Source: Pedobacter steynii (GTDB lineage: Bacteria; Bacteroidota; Bacteroidia; Sphingobacteriales; Sphingobacteriaceae). From it: a stretch of DNA of 64,000 bases. The stretch is from contig NZ_CP017141.1 in assembly GCF_001721645.1 (NCBI RefSeq), forward strand, positions 6,510,001-6,574,000. Reading direction: 5' to 3'. Numbering within the stretch: position 1 is the first letter of the stretch; every line of letters starts with the position of its first letter. A program made the translations under genes and the position numbers. This document shows positions 53,400 through 63,159 of this stretch, piece by piece. The notes under the pieces are model-generated. The model saw only the letters and a program-made list of their open reading frames with translations, was not told the origin of the DNA and did no database searches.

Positions 53400-53966
53400 T
53401 TAACTAATCATACGCTCCGGAAATTTATCTCCTAACTTTTTCCGCAACCTTCGCATAGCTTCAGAAACGTGATTGGAAACGGTTTGCTCGGCAAGGTTTA
53501 ATTTTTCAGCAATTTCTGAGGTAGATAAATGGGCATTTCTCATAAGATAGGCATGCCGCATCTTTTCAGGAAGTTCCCTTATTTCAGTTTCTATCAGTTT
53601 TTCAAGGTCATAATAATCAGACAGCTCATGAATAGAAACGCTAGCCCGCTCCAGTTTTTGCAGGGTATATTCCATCACCCGTTCTTCCATTTTTTCGGCT
53701 CTGAAATAATTCAACACTTTCAATTTTACCGCTCCGAATAAAAACTGATCCAGAGAAGTATGGATCTCTAAAGCATCTTTTCGCTCCCAGATGCTGATAA
53801 AAACATTCTGCACAATATCCTTGGCAGCGTCTTCATCTTTTACCCGGCTAAGGACATGGATATAGAGTCTTTTCCAGTATTGTTCGTACAAAAGGTCATA
53901 AGCAACCTCATTGCCCAATTTTAACTGCCGGACAAGTTCCTCATTATTTCCACTACCTTGAAGCAT
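53400..53966 (-). CDS. ECF-type RNA polymerase sigma-70 factor
   Basis: 189 residues from the ATG at 53966 (an upstream in-frame ATG at 53996 gives 199). Sigma region 2 (EQYWKRLYIHVLSRVKDEDAAKDIVQNVFISIW) and region 4 (RNAHLSTSEIAEKLNLAEQTVSNHVSEAMRRL) are intact. It belongs to the Bacteroidota FecI-like group that pairs with FecR and SusC. It likely drives the susCD genes, and perhaps the peptidase genes on its other side. Confidence 0.93.
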   Translation of the reverse strand: MLQGSGNNEELVRQLKLGNEVAYDLLYEQYWKRLYIHVLSRVKDEDAAKDIVQNVFISIWERKDALEIHTSLDQFLFGAVKLKVLNYFRAEKMEERVMEYTLQKLERASVSIHELSDYYDLEKLIETEIRELPEKMRHAYLMRNAHLSTSEIAEKLNLAEQTVSNHVSEAMRRLRKKLGDKFPERMIS

Positions 53967-54014
53967 ATCCCAAAAGTAGAAAACCAATATAAACAAGATG
54001 TTAAGTTATGCCTA

Positions 54015-55610
54015 TCAATGCTCGTGTACACCAGGCTGGCGCAAAATATAACCGGTCTTTGCTTTCTCCCGGGCGACCATTTCTTTGACTTCCTGAAGCA
54101 GTTTTTTCGCATCATACACAATCCCGTCTTTAATGGTATACTTCACCCCGCCAACCCTGACAGCTTCATTTTTAGCATTCAGTTTAATGGCTCCGGTTCC
54201 GTACAGGACCTGCAGGTTTTTCAGAGGATTTTCCTCTACGATCACAAAGTCAGCAAGCTTGCCAACCTCTACACTTCCGAGATCTTTCTCCAGTCCAAGG
54301 GCCTGGGCCCCGTTCATCGTTGCAGCTTTTATAATTTCCAAAGGATGAAAACCGGCTTCTCTCAGTAACTCCATTTCTCTGACATAAGCAAAGCCAAACA
54401 ACTCGTATATAAATCCGGCATCAGTACCCACGGTTACCCTTCCCCCTTTGTTTTTATATTCATTGATAAAGGCCATCCACAACCGGTAATTATTTTTCCA
54501 GTTGTTCTCCTGCTCCGTTCCCCAGGAATGCCAGTAGGAACCATGGGAGTTCCAGCTTGGGCTATAAAACTCCCATAATTTAGGCATGGTATAGTCTGCA
54601 TGCCATTCCACTGTTCTTGCCCGCATGAGGTCGCGGTTGGCCTCATAAATATTGAAAGTCGGATCTAAGGTAAAATCCAGGCTCACCAGTTCCTGAATCA
54701 CCTGTTTCCATCGATCTGAAAAAGGGGCAGCAGCCTGTTTCCATAGCGTTCCGGCCTCGCCGAAACGATCCTGCTCATTCTGATAATTGTAGTCCGGAGA
54801 GTAATCCTGCACGGTACGGTCTGTAAACATGGACTCGGGTAAACCATACCAATGCTCCAGGGAGGTCATTCCCGCCCTTGCACTGTTCAGGGCATTCCAA
54901 CGCCCAACATCGGTTTGTGCATGATGCGCCATAGACCTTAACCCTAATTTTTTGTTCTCATCAAGGGCCGCAGACATCACCTCCGGAGAGGCCCCGAAGA
55001 ACTTAATTCCATCCGCTCCTTTTTTTGCATTTTCACGGGTCCAGGCCCTGGCTTCGGCAGCAGTGGAGATGCTGGTCTTGCTTCCTTGTCCAAATACAGT
55101 ATAGGCCAGTATTCTGGGTGCAGTAATCTCATTTTTTGCGCTTTTCTGCTTCTCTTCCAGCACCCAGTCCAGCCCATTCATAGAACCTGGTTCCCGGATG
55201 GTCGTTACCCCATGGGCCATCCACAATTTAAAAACGTAATCTGCATCAGACCCTTTTTCGGCACCACCAATATGGGCATGCATGTCAATAAAGCCAGGCA
55301 TCAGGTACATCCCCTCTGCCTGTAACTCCTTACCTCCGGCTTTCAGTTTAGGTCTTCTGGCTGGATCTATCGGCAGTCCGGGAGACCCGACACCGCGTAC
55401 GGATACAATCCTGTTCCCCTCCACCACAATATCTACCGGCCCCATTGCAGGAGCTCCTGTACTATTGATCAGGGTTACCCCACGAATGATCAGCTGAGAC
55501 CATGGCCCATCTCCCTCTTTTCTCGGAGCTGCCTTTTGTGGCTGTCCGAAAACATGAAGCTGAAGGAGGATAAAAAACGATAATGACATCCATTTAACAC
55601 CTGTTTTCAT
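54015..55610 (-). CDS. Exported amidohydrolase-family protein
   Basis: 531 residues with a signal peptide (ending HVFGQ). Amidohydrolase superfamily TIM barrel: the metal ligands HAHIGG near residue 110, a metal-bridging region with KFFGAS, AHHAQTD and the late Asp in VGTDAGFIYELFGF. The C-terminal composite domain reads LGSVEVGKLADFVIVEENPL. Relatives are imidazolonepropionase-like and dipeptidase-like enzymes. It is 48 bp upstream of the sigma gene and 11 bp after the permease gene, so peptide or amide cleavage fits its neighbours. Confidence 0.88.
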   Translation of the reverse strand: MKTGVKWMSLSFFILLQLHVFGQPQKAAPRKEGDGPWSQLIIRGVTLINSTGAPAMGPVDIVVEGNRIVSVRGVGSPGLPIDPARRPKLKAGGKELQAEGMYLMPGFIDMHAHIGGAEKGSDADYVFKLWMAHGVTTIREPGSMNGLDWVLEEKQKSAKNEITAPRILAYTVFGQGSKTSISTAAEARAWTRENAKKGADGIKFFGASPEVMSAALDENKKLGLRSMAHHAQTDVGRWNALNSARAGMTSLEHWYGLPESMFTDRTVQDYSPDYNYQNEQDRFGEAGTLWKQAAAPFSDRWKQVIQELVSLDFTLDPTFNIYEANRDLMRARTVEWHADYTMPKLWEFYSPSWNSHGSYWHSWGTEQENNWKNNYRLWMAFINEYKNKGGRVTVGTDAGFIYELFGFAYVREMELLREAGFHPLEIIKAATMNGAQALGLEKDLGSVEVGKLADFVIVEENPLKNLQVLYGTGAIKLNAKNEAVRVGGVKYTIKDGIVYDAKKLLQEVKEMVAREKAKTGYILRQPGVHEH

Positions 55611-55621
55611 TTGCGCTAAGA

Positions 55622-57040
55622 TTAAGATTTACGATCGTGTCCTGAAAGGTAAAATACCGGAATGCCGATCAGCACCAGGACCAGTCCCCAACCACAAGTA
55701 CTGGTCTTGTAATATAAAAGCCCTCCGCTTAACACGGCGGCACAGATCATATATAATGCCGGAATCAAAGGATAACCAAAAGCTTTATACGGGCGATCAG
55801 CATCCGGGTATTTACGTCTTAATATGAAAATCCCTCCAATGGTAAGGATGTAAAAAATCAGCACTACAAAAATCACATAATCCAGAAGGTCGCCATACCT
55901 GCCCGTCAGGCATAAAGCCGATGCCCAGATACATTGCGCCCATAAACCCCAGCCTGGAACCTCAAATTTATTGAGCTTTCCGGCCTGCTTAAAGAACAGT
56001 CCGTCCTGTGCCATTGTATAATATACCCTGGCACCCGACAGGATCAGTCCGTTGTTACAGCCAAAAGTAGAAATCATGATCATCACCGCAATCACCAGTG
56101 TTCCGGCAGTCCCGAAAATATACTGAGAAGCAGCCACAGCTACCCGGTCTGCTGGTGCAGCTGCAATTTCCTGCATAGACAATACCGCCGTATACATAAT
56201 ATTGGTGGATACATAGATTACCGTTACAATCAGCGTCCCCAGAAAAAGGCTTAAGCCAATGTTCTTGCGTGGATTTTTAATCTCTCCGGCGATGAAGGTA
56301 ACATTGTTCCAGGCATCGCTGGAAAATAACGAGCCAACCATTGCCGAAACCACCGCAGCAAATAAGGTGGCCCCACCAATGTTCACCGCTGTCTGTGTTT
56401 CCGGATTCCAGTTAAATGGAGTGAATACCTCAGCCCAGTTGGCATTCCAGACTTCAGACCGGAATGCAAACAGTAGCCCCGTAATGATCAGTCCGAAAAG
56501 AGATAAGATCTTGATGACGGTCAGCAGGGTTTGAATAATTTTACCATTCTTTACTCCCCTGCTGTTGATCCAGGTCAAGAGGATAATCGTGACAATGGCG
56601 ACCAGCTGAGCGGCATTGATTTTAAAACTCCCTATCGCATACAGGATGTGCTGGTCTCCCAGGGGCTCGTAAATATAGGCGGCAAACTTAGCAAAGGCAA
56701 CGCCTACGGCGGCAATGGTGCCGGTTTGGATCACCATAAAAAAAGACCAGCCATATAAAAAGGCAACCAGTTTGTTGTAAGATTCCCGCAGGTAAATATA
56801 TTGTCCTCCTGCTTTTGGATACATTGCAGAAAGCTCTCCATAGCTTAAAGCCGCCATAAGTGTGATGACCCCGGTCAGGATCCAGATGATGATGAGCCAT
56901 CCCGCGCTTCCTACATTTCTGGTAATATCGGCACTAACGATGAAGATTCCGGACCCGATCATAGAACCGACCACCAGCATGGTGGCGTCCAGCAGACCGA
57001 GTTCCCGCTTCATTTCATGATTTTCAGTTTGGTTTTCCAT
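55622..57040 (-). CDS. APC-family amino acid permease
   Basis: 472-residue inner-membrane protein with 12 membrane helices. Typical APC elements: GLLDATMLVVGSMIGSGIFIVSADI in helix 1 and LMAALSYGELSAMYPKAGGQYIYLRESY. It moves amino acids or polyamines with protons or by exchange. Sits between the amidohydrolase gene (11 bp) and the TPR/metallopeptidase gene (31 bp) on the same strand. It would take in the amino acids released by the neighbouring peptidases. Confidence 0.92.
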   Translation of the reverse strand: MENQTENHEMKRELGLLDATMLVVGSMIGSGIFIVSADITRNVGSAGWLIIIWILTGVITLMAALSYGELSAMYPKAGGQYIYLRESYNKLVAFLYGWSFFMVIQTGTIAAVGVAFAKFAAYIYEPLGDQHILYAIGSFKINAAQLVAIVTIILLTWINSRGVKNGKIIQTLLTVIKILSLFGLIITGLLFAFRSEVWNANWAEVFTPFNWNPETQTAVNIGGATLFAAVVSAMVGSLFSSDAWNNVTFIAGEIKNPRKNIGLSLFLGTLIVTVIYVSTNIMYTAVLSMQEIAAAPADRVAVAASQYIFGTAGTLVIAVMIMISTFGCNNGLILSGARVYYTMAQDGLFFKQAGKLNKFEVPGWGLWAQCIWASALCLTGRYGDLLDYVIFVVLIFYILTIGGIFILRRKYPDADRPYKAFGYPLIPALYMICAAVLSGGLLYYKTSTCGWGLVLVLIGIPVFYLSGHDRKS

Positions 57041-57071
57041 TTTTTGACGGAGCTCATTAGGTGGTGAATGG

Positions 57072-59960
57072 TTATTTTTTTGATTTCATTTTTAATTCAG
57101 AGAGGCTCGCTCTTAAAGCATCGGCCTTTGCCTGCTGACCCGCAACAGTATAATTACTGATCAATTCGGAATAGGCATTAAACAAATAAGGATTGGCAAC
57201 AACAGCCTGTTCATAACTGCTGGCAGCCTCTTGTTTCTGTCCGCTGGCATCCATCAGTTTCCCCCTGGTATACAGGTAATCTGCCCGGTAAAAAGGATCT
57301 CCTTTTTCTGTGATCGCCTTAAACTCAGTTTCAGCCTCCTGCTGATGTCCGGTAGCAACCAGCAACAACACATACCTTAACTTATCAGCATCCCTTACCG
57401 GAGTTTTGCCTTTTAAAAAGGGTTGAAGATACTCCTCAGTACCTTCCTTATTTCCCTGAGCAGCATAAAATGCCGCAATCCGCAGGTTATAGTCAGATCT
57501 TGCATTGCCGGAAGCCGCAAGAATCCGCTGGGCTTCTTTCAGTGTACTGATCGCTTCATCGTATTGTTTGTTTACAGCCAGCGCATCGGCATACAGGTTT
57601 CTGTATTCAAAATTCTGTGGTTTTTGTTCCACCAGTCTCCTGAGCACAACCACCGGTTCCTGCTCACCCAATCCGGATTGAAGGGTTGCAGCATAGGCCA
57701 ATGCATCGTCGCGCCGGTCTCTGAGGTAGGTGGATACGGTTGCCCCGCTCTTTCCATATTCCATGGCTGCTGCTATCGCTTCGGGAATCATTCCGTTTCG
57801 TTTATACATTTCCCGCAGCTGCATATTGACCCTTGCCAATTCCTGATAATCATCTTCCAGCTGGAAAGATTTTTTTAGATAAAAGGCCTGTTGCTCAACC
57901 GCCTCCTTCTGCGCAATTTCACCAGCCGCAAACCTGGACGCCACCAGTCCGGCGTAAGCGGAGTAAACCGGAGCATACTTCGCATCCACATTTTCCGCTT
58001 TTTTGAGCCAGTCGCCAGCCCCATTAAAGTCCTTTTGCTCTATTTTCAACTGTGCATAGTTCAGGTAAGCAGGGAGGTATTTCTGATCATATACCAATGC
58101 GGTGTCCAGATAGGCTGCTGCCAGTGCAGCGCTTTTTTGTTTGGCTTTATTGCTCAGGTTCAGGTATACCTGAGACCAGTTACTGGCCATAGCGTCTTTA
58201 TCTCCCGCAAGGTAGGCACGCTCCTTTTTAACCAGCCCATCCAGAAAACGGTACATTTCGGGATCTTTGGTTTTGAGATCTGAAGTGGTATTCATGGATT
58301 TAAAATCCAGGGGATGCACTTTTACGGGCTCAAAATAGGCCGGATAAGTCTGGGCAAGATATTCACTCTCATTGTTCTGCGAGTAATAATCCAGGGTACG
58401 TTTCTCTTTCATCGCCTGATAATACAGGGACCTGATCTTCCGGTTTTCGGCATCGGTCAGCACACGCCCATGAAAGAGGTGAACATATTCATGGAGGATC
58501 ACATTTCGTTCCAGGAAAGCACCGCGTTCCACATATTCTATAGCCGCGGCACCGCTTCCTACTCCACGGATGTCCATCCATTGCCGGTTGTCAAAAGTCG
58601 TCATATAACGGAAAGACGGAGAGTTCATCGTGATCGCCAGGTCATTGTGCAATGGCGGAATCCGAAAGGCATTGTCTTGTTTAGACAGAAAAGGAAAATA
58701 CACCACTGCCGTAAACAACTGGTTCCAGGCCATGGCTTTCACCGTCTCTCCGGGGTAATAACTCACATCCGGGAATACTTTCTGGAAATTAACCATATCC
58801 GTAATCTTAGTGGTATTCAATTGATTTGAAATCGAATCGTATACAGCCAGATAAGGGATGCGCTTGGATTTGATCACGGCAGATAATCCATTATGAGCAG
58901 GCCCGTAATGTTTTTTCCTGGAGAGGATTGCCCGGAAAATGCGCTCTGCAGAATCGAGTCTTGCTTTGCGGTCCATATCAAAAGCGATATAATAGATCGA
59001 CGCCCTGTGCATTCCCGGAAGCACCGAAGCAGGGTATTGTTTTTCTACAAATCTGGTAGTCTGGATTGCATCCTGCACTTTATTCTGACGGACCTGGTCA
59101 TCGGCTTTTTCCAATGCTTTCCGAACCATATCATCGTCCTTTTCTGCATAGTCTGCGTAAGTGAGGTTGGTATGTCCATTTCCCCAATGCCAATGTGTCT
59201 GAAAATGCAAAGGATTGATGGCCAAAGCAAGCTCCCATTGAGCAGCCATCGCGTTCAATTGTCTGGCATCTACCCTTCTCCAGATGGCATAACCATAGCT
59301 AAACCGGGCATCTGCATTATAGGGATCGATCTCCAGGGATTTCTTCAATGGGGCCTCGGCAAGGTCCGGTTGCTGATCCCAGAAATACACATCGGCTTCC
59401 AGCAGATAAGCGCCTGCACTTTTGGGATGTTCCTGAATCATCTTTTTCGCAATCCTCAGGGCTTCTTTATAATTCTTTTGCAGCAGCCTTGCCCGGCCCA
59501 GCATCAGCCATAATTTCTCAGAAGACCGGACTTTTAAGGCCTGCTCACATAGCTCAGCAGCCTCTGGCAATCTCCAGGCCTGGATTTCAAGAAATGCTTT
59601 CAAAACGATGGCCGTTTCATTTTTTGGCTCTGCCTTCCTCACCTCATTCACCAGTACTTCCGCTTTTTTCAGTTCGTTGCTGAGGATCAGATAATCTGCC
59701 GACAGCAGTTTGTAGTCGGCAGAAGCAGGTTTATGGGCTGCAATGGCTGCAGTTGCCTCTTTCCACATTCCCAGCTGCAACATCCTCCGAATCCCTTCCA
59801 CCTGCTTACCCGAAGCAGAAAATTCTTTCAGGGTCCGGGCTTTTAATGCCGATAAATCCTTTAAAGCCCGCCCGGCACTATCCGGACTAAGGGTTTGTGC
59901 AGAAAGGCCGGTTACATTCAGGCAGATCAGACAGGACAGGTAAAAATTGATTCTTTTCAT
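57072..59960 (-). CDS. TPR protein with an embedded zinc-metallopeptidase-like domain
   Basis: 962-residue exported protein (signal peptide ending GLSAQ). TPR repeats cover about residues 50-310 and 600-950. Between them lies a domain with a zinc-protease motif HEYVH at residues 490-494, followed about 40 residues on by NESEY (Glu 531 or 533), the spacing expected of a gluzincin third ligand. The combination suggests a periplasmic peptidase using TPRs as substrate or partner arms. Lies 7 bp downstream of the first S10 gene. Confidence 0.82.
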   Translation of the reverse strand: MKRINFYLSCLICLNVTGLSAQTLSPDSAGRALKDLSALKARTLKEFSASGKQVEGIRRMLQLGMWKEATAAIAAHKPASADYKLLSADYLILSNELKKAEVLVNEVRKAEPKNETAIVLKAFLEIQAWRLPEAAELCEQALKVRSSEKLWLMLGRARLLQKNYKEALRIAKKMIQEHPKSAGAYLLEADVYFWDQQPDLAEAPLKKSLEIDPYNADARFSYGYAIWRRVDARQLNAMAAQWELALAINPLHFQTHWHWGNGHTNLTYADYAEKDDDMVRKALEKADDQVRQNKVQDAIQTTRFVEKQYPASVLPGMHRASIYYIAFDMDRKARLDSAERIFRAILSRKKHYGPAHNGLSAVIKSKRIPYLAVYDSISNQLNTTKITDMVNFQKVFPDVSYYPGETVKAMAWNQLFTAVVYFPFLSKQDNAFRIPPLHNDLAITMNSPSFRYMTTFDNRQWMDIRGVGSGAAAIEYVERGAFLERNVILHEYVHLFHGRVLTDAENRKIRSLYYQAMKEKRTLDYYSQNNESEYLAQTYPAYFEPVKVHPLDFKSMNTTSDLKTKDPEMYRFLDGLVKKERAYLAGDKDAMASNWSQVYLNLSNKAKQKSAALAAAYLDTALVYDQKYLPAYLNYAQLKIEQKDFNGAGDWLKKAENVDAKYAPVYSAYAGLVASRFAAGEIAQKEAVEQQAFYLKKSFQLEDDYQELARVNMQLREMYKRNGMIPEAIAAAMEYGKSGATVSTYLRDRRDDALAYAATLQSGLGEQEPVVVLRRLVEQKPQNFEYRNLYADALAVNKQYDEAISTLKEAQRILAASGNARSDYNLRIAAFYAAQGNKEGTEEYLQPFLKGKTPVRDADKLRYVLLLVATGHQQEAETEFKAITEKGDPFYRADYLYTRGKLMDASGQKQEAASSYEQAVVANPYLFNAYSELISNYTVAGQQAKADALRASLSELKMKSKK

Positions 59961-59967
59961 AGCAACA

Positions 59968-61602
59968 CTAATTTAGGGGGGCGGCATTAATTTCTTTCAT
60001 GACTTCATCATATACCCGGTCTGCATCTTTCTTCACCTGCAACAATGATGGTTTATGAACGTATAACATGTGCCCGGCTTCATAATAGGTAAAATTTACG
60101 TTTTTCTTTTGTTCCGGCCTCAATCCCATCGTATTAAAAGTATACTCAGCGGCAAAATAAGGGGTAGCAAGGTCATAATAACCGCAGAGTACCCAAACCT
60201 TAAGATAAGGGTTTACAGCCATGGCTTTCCTTAATGACTCGGCCACATTTAAGTAGCGGTTCTGTACATTATTATAGTTCCATGGCTGAACCCTCCCCCC
60301 GAGAATTTCATAAGGCAGGTCATTCTTAAACTTCAGCTCTGCCCTCACATAATGATTAATTGCCGCACTGTATGGACCGGATATGGTGCCATCGTTACTG
60401 GGATCAAACTCCGGAGCAACACCCACATCGTTATAATCACGCCCGGTAAAACGACTGTCCAGACGCCCTACAGTAAGTCCTTCTGTTCTTCTCAGCTCCT
60501 TATCAAATTTATGAATGTCTATCCTCAGGTTGGTCTGACGGATGTATTCCTGTGAAAGTCCGGTATAACGGCTCAGCTTGTTCACGATACTGGTATACTC
60601 CTCAGCGCTCAGCTCACTGCCTTTCATCAATGCGGTATGGTATTCACCCAGGGCAAATGCTTCCGCTTCTTTCAGGGTACTTTTCAGGTCCCGCTGCAAG
60701 TCCGCAGCTAATTTCTTATGGTACCAGGCCGTTGCAGTATAGGTAGGCAGAAACAAAGGAAAAGGCAGGTCATTACCAATGTCAAAACGGGCGGTCTGCA
60801 TATTGAGAATAGAACTGATCAATACCACTCCGTTCAGGTAAAATTTATATTTACTCTGCAGGTATTCCGACAGACCGGCGGCACGTGTGGTTCCATAGCT
60901 TTCTCCAGCCAGGAATTTCGGCGACTGCCACCTGTCGTACCTGGTCGCGTAAAGGCGGATGGCCTCTCCCATGCTTTGAATATCTTCCTCATAACCATGA
61001 AATTGCTTGTCGTTTTCTCCGGTCACGGCCCTGCTGTACCCGGTAGTTACCGGATCCAGGAAAACCATATCGGTCTTATCCAGCCAGGAGTATTCATTGT
61101 CAACATACCGGTAAGGCGGAGGCAATACATCGCCTTTATCAGACATCAATACCCTTTTCGGACCAATGATCCCCATATGTAACCATACCGAAGAAGATCC
61201 CGGCCCACCATTAAAGGTATAGGTCATCGGCCTGCTCTTACGGTCAGTAACGCCGTCTTTGGTATAAGCCACAAAGAAAATATTGGCTTTGGGTTTCCCA
61301 TCTTCAGTAGCCAGCTGAAGATAGCCGGTTGTAGCGGTATAATTGACCAGCTGCCCCTTTATGGTGATGCTGTGTTTGGTCGCCACCGGAGCGGGTATAT
61401 GAGGAGAATTGGAAATGATGTATCCGTTTGGATCAAGAGGTAAGGCGACAACAGGCGCAGTTTTACTTTCCGCAGAAACCGCCGTTACCGGCGCTACCTC
61501 AACGGCTCCTCTACCGCCTCTTGACTGCGCATTGCTGCACAGTGCGGCCCCGGCCAGCAGTCCGGATAAAATAGTGCATCGAATAGGTGATCTCATCTTC
61601 AT
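59968..61602 (-). CDS. S10-family serine carboxypeptidase (copy 1)
   Basis: 544 residues with a signal peptide (ending SNAQ). Alpha/beta-hydrolase of the S10 family, releasing C-terminal amino acids from peptides. The triad is visible: Ser in AGESYGTTRAAG (near residue 231), Asp in CGYYDLATPYFAAEY and His in YYEAGHMLYVHKP. The oxyanion-region FNGGPGSSSVWLHMG is also intact. It is a tandem paralogue of the next gene, 2 bp apart, and heads toward the TPR/metallopeptidase. Confidence 0.92.
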   Translation of the reverse strand: MKMRSPIRCTILSGLLAGAALCSNAQSRGGRGAVEVAPVTAVSAESKTAPVVALPLDPNGYIISNSPHIPAPVATKHSITIKGQLVNYTATTGYLQLATEDGKPKANIFFVAYTKDGVTDRKSRPMTYTFNGGPGSSSVWLHMGIIGPKRVLMSDKGDVLPPPYRYVDNEYSWLDKTDMVFLDPVTTGYSRAVTGENDKQFHGYEEDIQSMGEAIRLYATRYDRWQSPKFLAGESYGTTRAAGLSEYLQSKYKFYLNGVVLISSILNMQTARFDIGNDLPFPLFLPTYTATAWYHKKLAADLQRDLKSTLKEAEAFALGEYHTALMKGSELSAEEYTSIVNKLSRYTGLSQEYIRQTNLRIDIHKFDKELRRTEGLTVGRLDSRFTGRDYNDVGVAPEFDPSNDGTISGPYSAAINHYVRAELKFKNDLPYEILGGRVQPWNYNNVQNRYLNVAESLRKAMAVNPYLKVWVLCGYYDLATPYFAAEYTFNTMGLRPEQKKNVNFTYYEAGHMLYVHKPSLLQVKKDADRVYDEVMKEINAAPLN

Positions 61603-61604
61603 AA

Positions 61605-63134
61605 CTATTTAATTTCTTGTAAAGTGTTGGTGTAAAAAGAGTCGGCATCTACTTTCATCTGCTTTAAAGAAGGCATATGGATATAAAGCATATGACCGGC
61701 TTCATAATAGGTGAAATTGATATTCTTAGCCTGTTCCGGTCTCAGTCCCATATGGTTGATCACGTATTTAGAGGCATAATAAGGAGTGGCAAAATCATAA
61801 TAACCACCAAGCACCCACACCTTCATTGAAGGGTTTACAGACATCGCCTGTCTCATATACTCGGCTACATTCAGGTATTTATTCTGGACATTGCTGTAAT
61901 TCCAGCGCCCGACACCGCCGCCAAGGATGTAATAAGTCAGGTTATTGGTATAATTCAGCTCTTTTCCAAAATAACTCAGCACTCCGGCAGTATAGGGCCC
62001 TGATATGGTTCCTGTATTGCTGGGATCGTATTCTGTAGATGAACCGGTATCATTGTAATCAATTCCGGTAAAACGGGAGTCCAGACGGCCCACAGTCTTT
62101 CCTTCGTCCCTGAGCAGCTCTTTGTTGTACTGAGGCAGGTTAATCCTCAGGTTGGTTTGCCGGATGAAACTTTCCGACAGTCCGGTGTATTTACTGAGCT
62201 TGAGGACTACGGAAGTATACTCCGCTGCAGTCAGCCGGTCGCCTTTCATCAGTGCGGTGGCATATTCGTTCATGGCAAAAGCCTCCGCTTCGGCTGTCAG
62301 TGTCTTCAGATCCTTTGCCTGCATTTCCGGGCTCAGTTGTTTATAATACCAGGAGGTTGCCGCGTAACTGGGAAGGTATAAGGGATAAGGAAGGTCATTT
62401 CCGATGGCGAAATTGATGGTCTGGAAATTGAGTACCGCAGAGATGAGCACAATTCCATTGACATACATCTTAAAAGCACTTTGCAGGTAGTTTGATAAGC
62501 CCGCTGCCCGGGTTGTACCATAACTCTCTCCCGCCAGAAATTTAGGAGAACCCCAGCGTTTATTCTGGGTAGTATACAGTTTAATAAATTCTCCCACCGA
62601 CTGGATGTCTTCGTTATAACCCTGAAATTCACTTTTATCCACTCCCGGAGCTGCCCGGCTGAAACCGGTTCCCACAGGATCTATAAACACAAGGTCGCTA
62701 TGGTCCAGCCAGGAGAACTCATTATTGGTATAGGAATAAGGGGGAGTCAGGGCCTCACCTTTTTCAGACATCACAATTCTCTTTGGCCCGATCACCCCCA
62801 TATGTAACCAGACTGAGGCAGACCCCGGTCCCCCGTTAAAAGTGTAAGTCACCGGTCTTTTGGTCAGGTCTCCCCCATCATCCTTCGTATAAGCTACGTA
62901 GAAGATGTTCGCCCTCAACTTTCCTTCCTCAGTTTTAAGGGGCATATATCCGGTGGTCGCGGTATAACTGATCACTTTTCCATTGATCGTTACCGAGCCT
63001 TTGGTCCTGACCGTTTCACCTTCCCCGGATTTTGACTTCAATTCCTGAGCTGCAGGACTATCCGCGGCAGACTTTGTTTGGGCAATGGATAACTGAATAC
63101 CCATTGCCAATATAAATAAACCTATTTTCTTCAT
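61605..63134 (-). CDS. S10-family serine carboxypeptidase (copy 2)
   Basis: 509 residues from the ATG at 63134, where the signal peptide MKKIGLFILAMG begins; an in-frame start at 63272 would overlap the susD gene and lacks a signal. S10 triad: Ser in AGESYGTTRAAG (near residue 200), Asp in GGYYDFATPYYASKY, His in YYEAGHMLYIHMP; FNGGPGSASVWLHMG is conserved. The two S10 proteins are closely similar throughout, a recent or selected tandem duplication. It lies 25 bp after the partial susD gene. Confidence 0.92.
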   Translation of the reverse strand: MKKIGLFILAMGIQLSIAQTKSAADSPAAQELKSKSGEGETVRTKGSVTINGKVISYTATTGYMPLKTEEGKLRANIFYVAYTKDDGGDLTKRPVTYTFNGGPGSASVWLHMGVIGPKRIVMSEKGEALTPPYSYTNNEFSWLDHSDLVFIDPVGTGFSRAAPGVDKSEFQGYNEDIQSVGEFIKLYTTQNKRWGSPKFLAGESYGTTRAAGLSNYLQSAFKMYVNGIVLISAVLNFQTINFAIGNDLPYPLYLPSYAATSWYYKQLSPEMQAKDLKTLTAEAEAFAMNEYATALMKGDRLTAAEYTSVVLKLSKYTGLSESFIRQTNLRINLPQYNKELLRDEGKTVGRLDSRFTGIDYNDTGSSTEYDPSNTGTISGPYTAGVLSYFGKELNYTNNLTYYILGGGVGRWNYSNVQNKYLNVAEYMRQAMSVNPSMKVWVLGGYYDFATPYYASKYVINHMGLRPEQAKNINFTYYEAGHMLYIHMPSLKQMKVDADSFYTNTLQEIK

Positions 63135-63159
63135 TTCGATACGGATTGATAAAACACAA

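Noticed and set aside
58314..59513. Long plus-strand open frames (171 and 206 codons) inside the TPR gene
   Set aside because: They are antisense to a well-supported 962-residue coding region and show no domain pattern.
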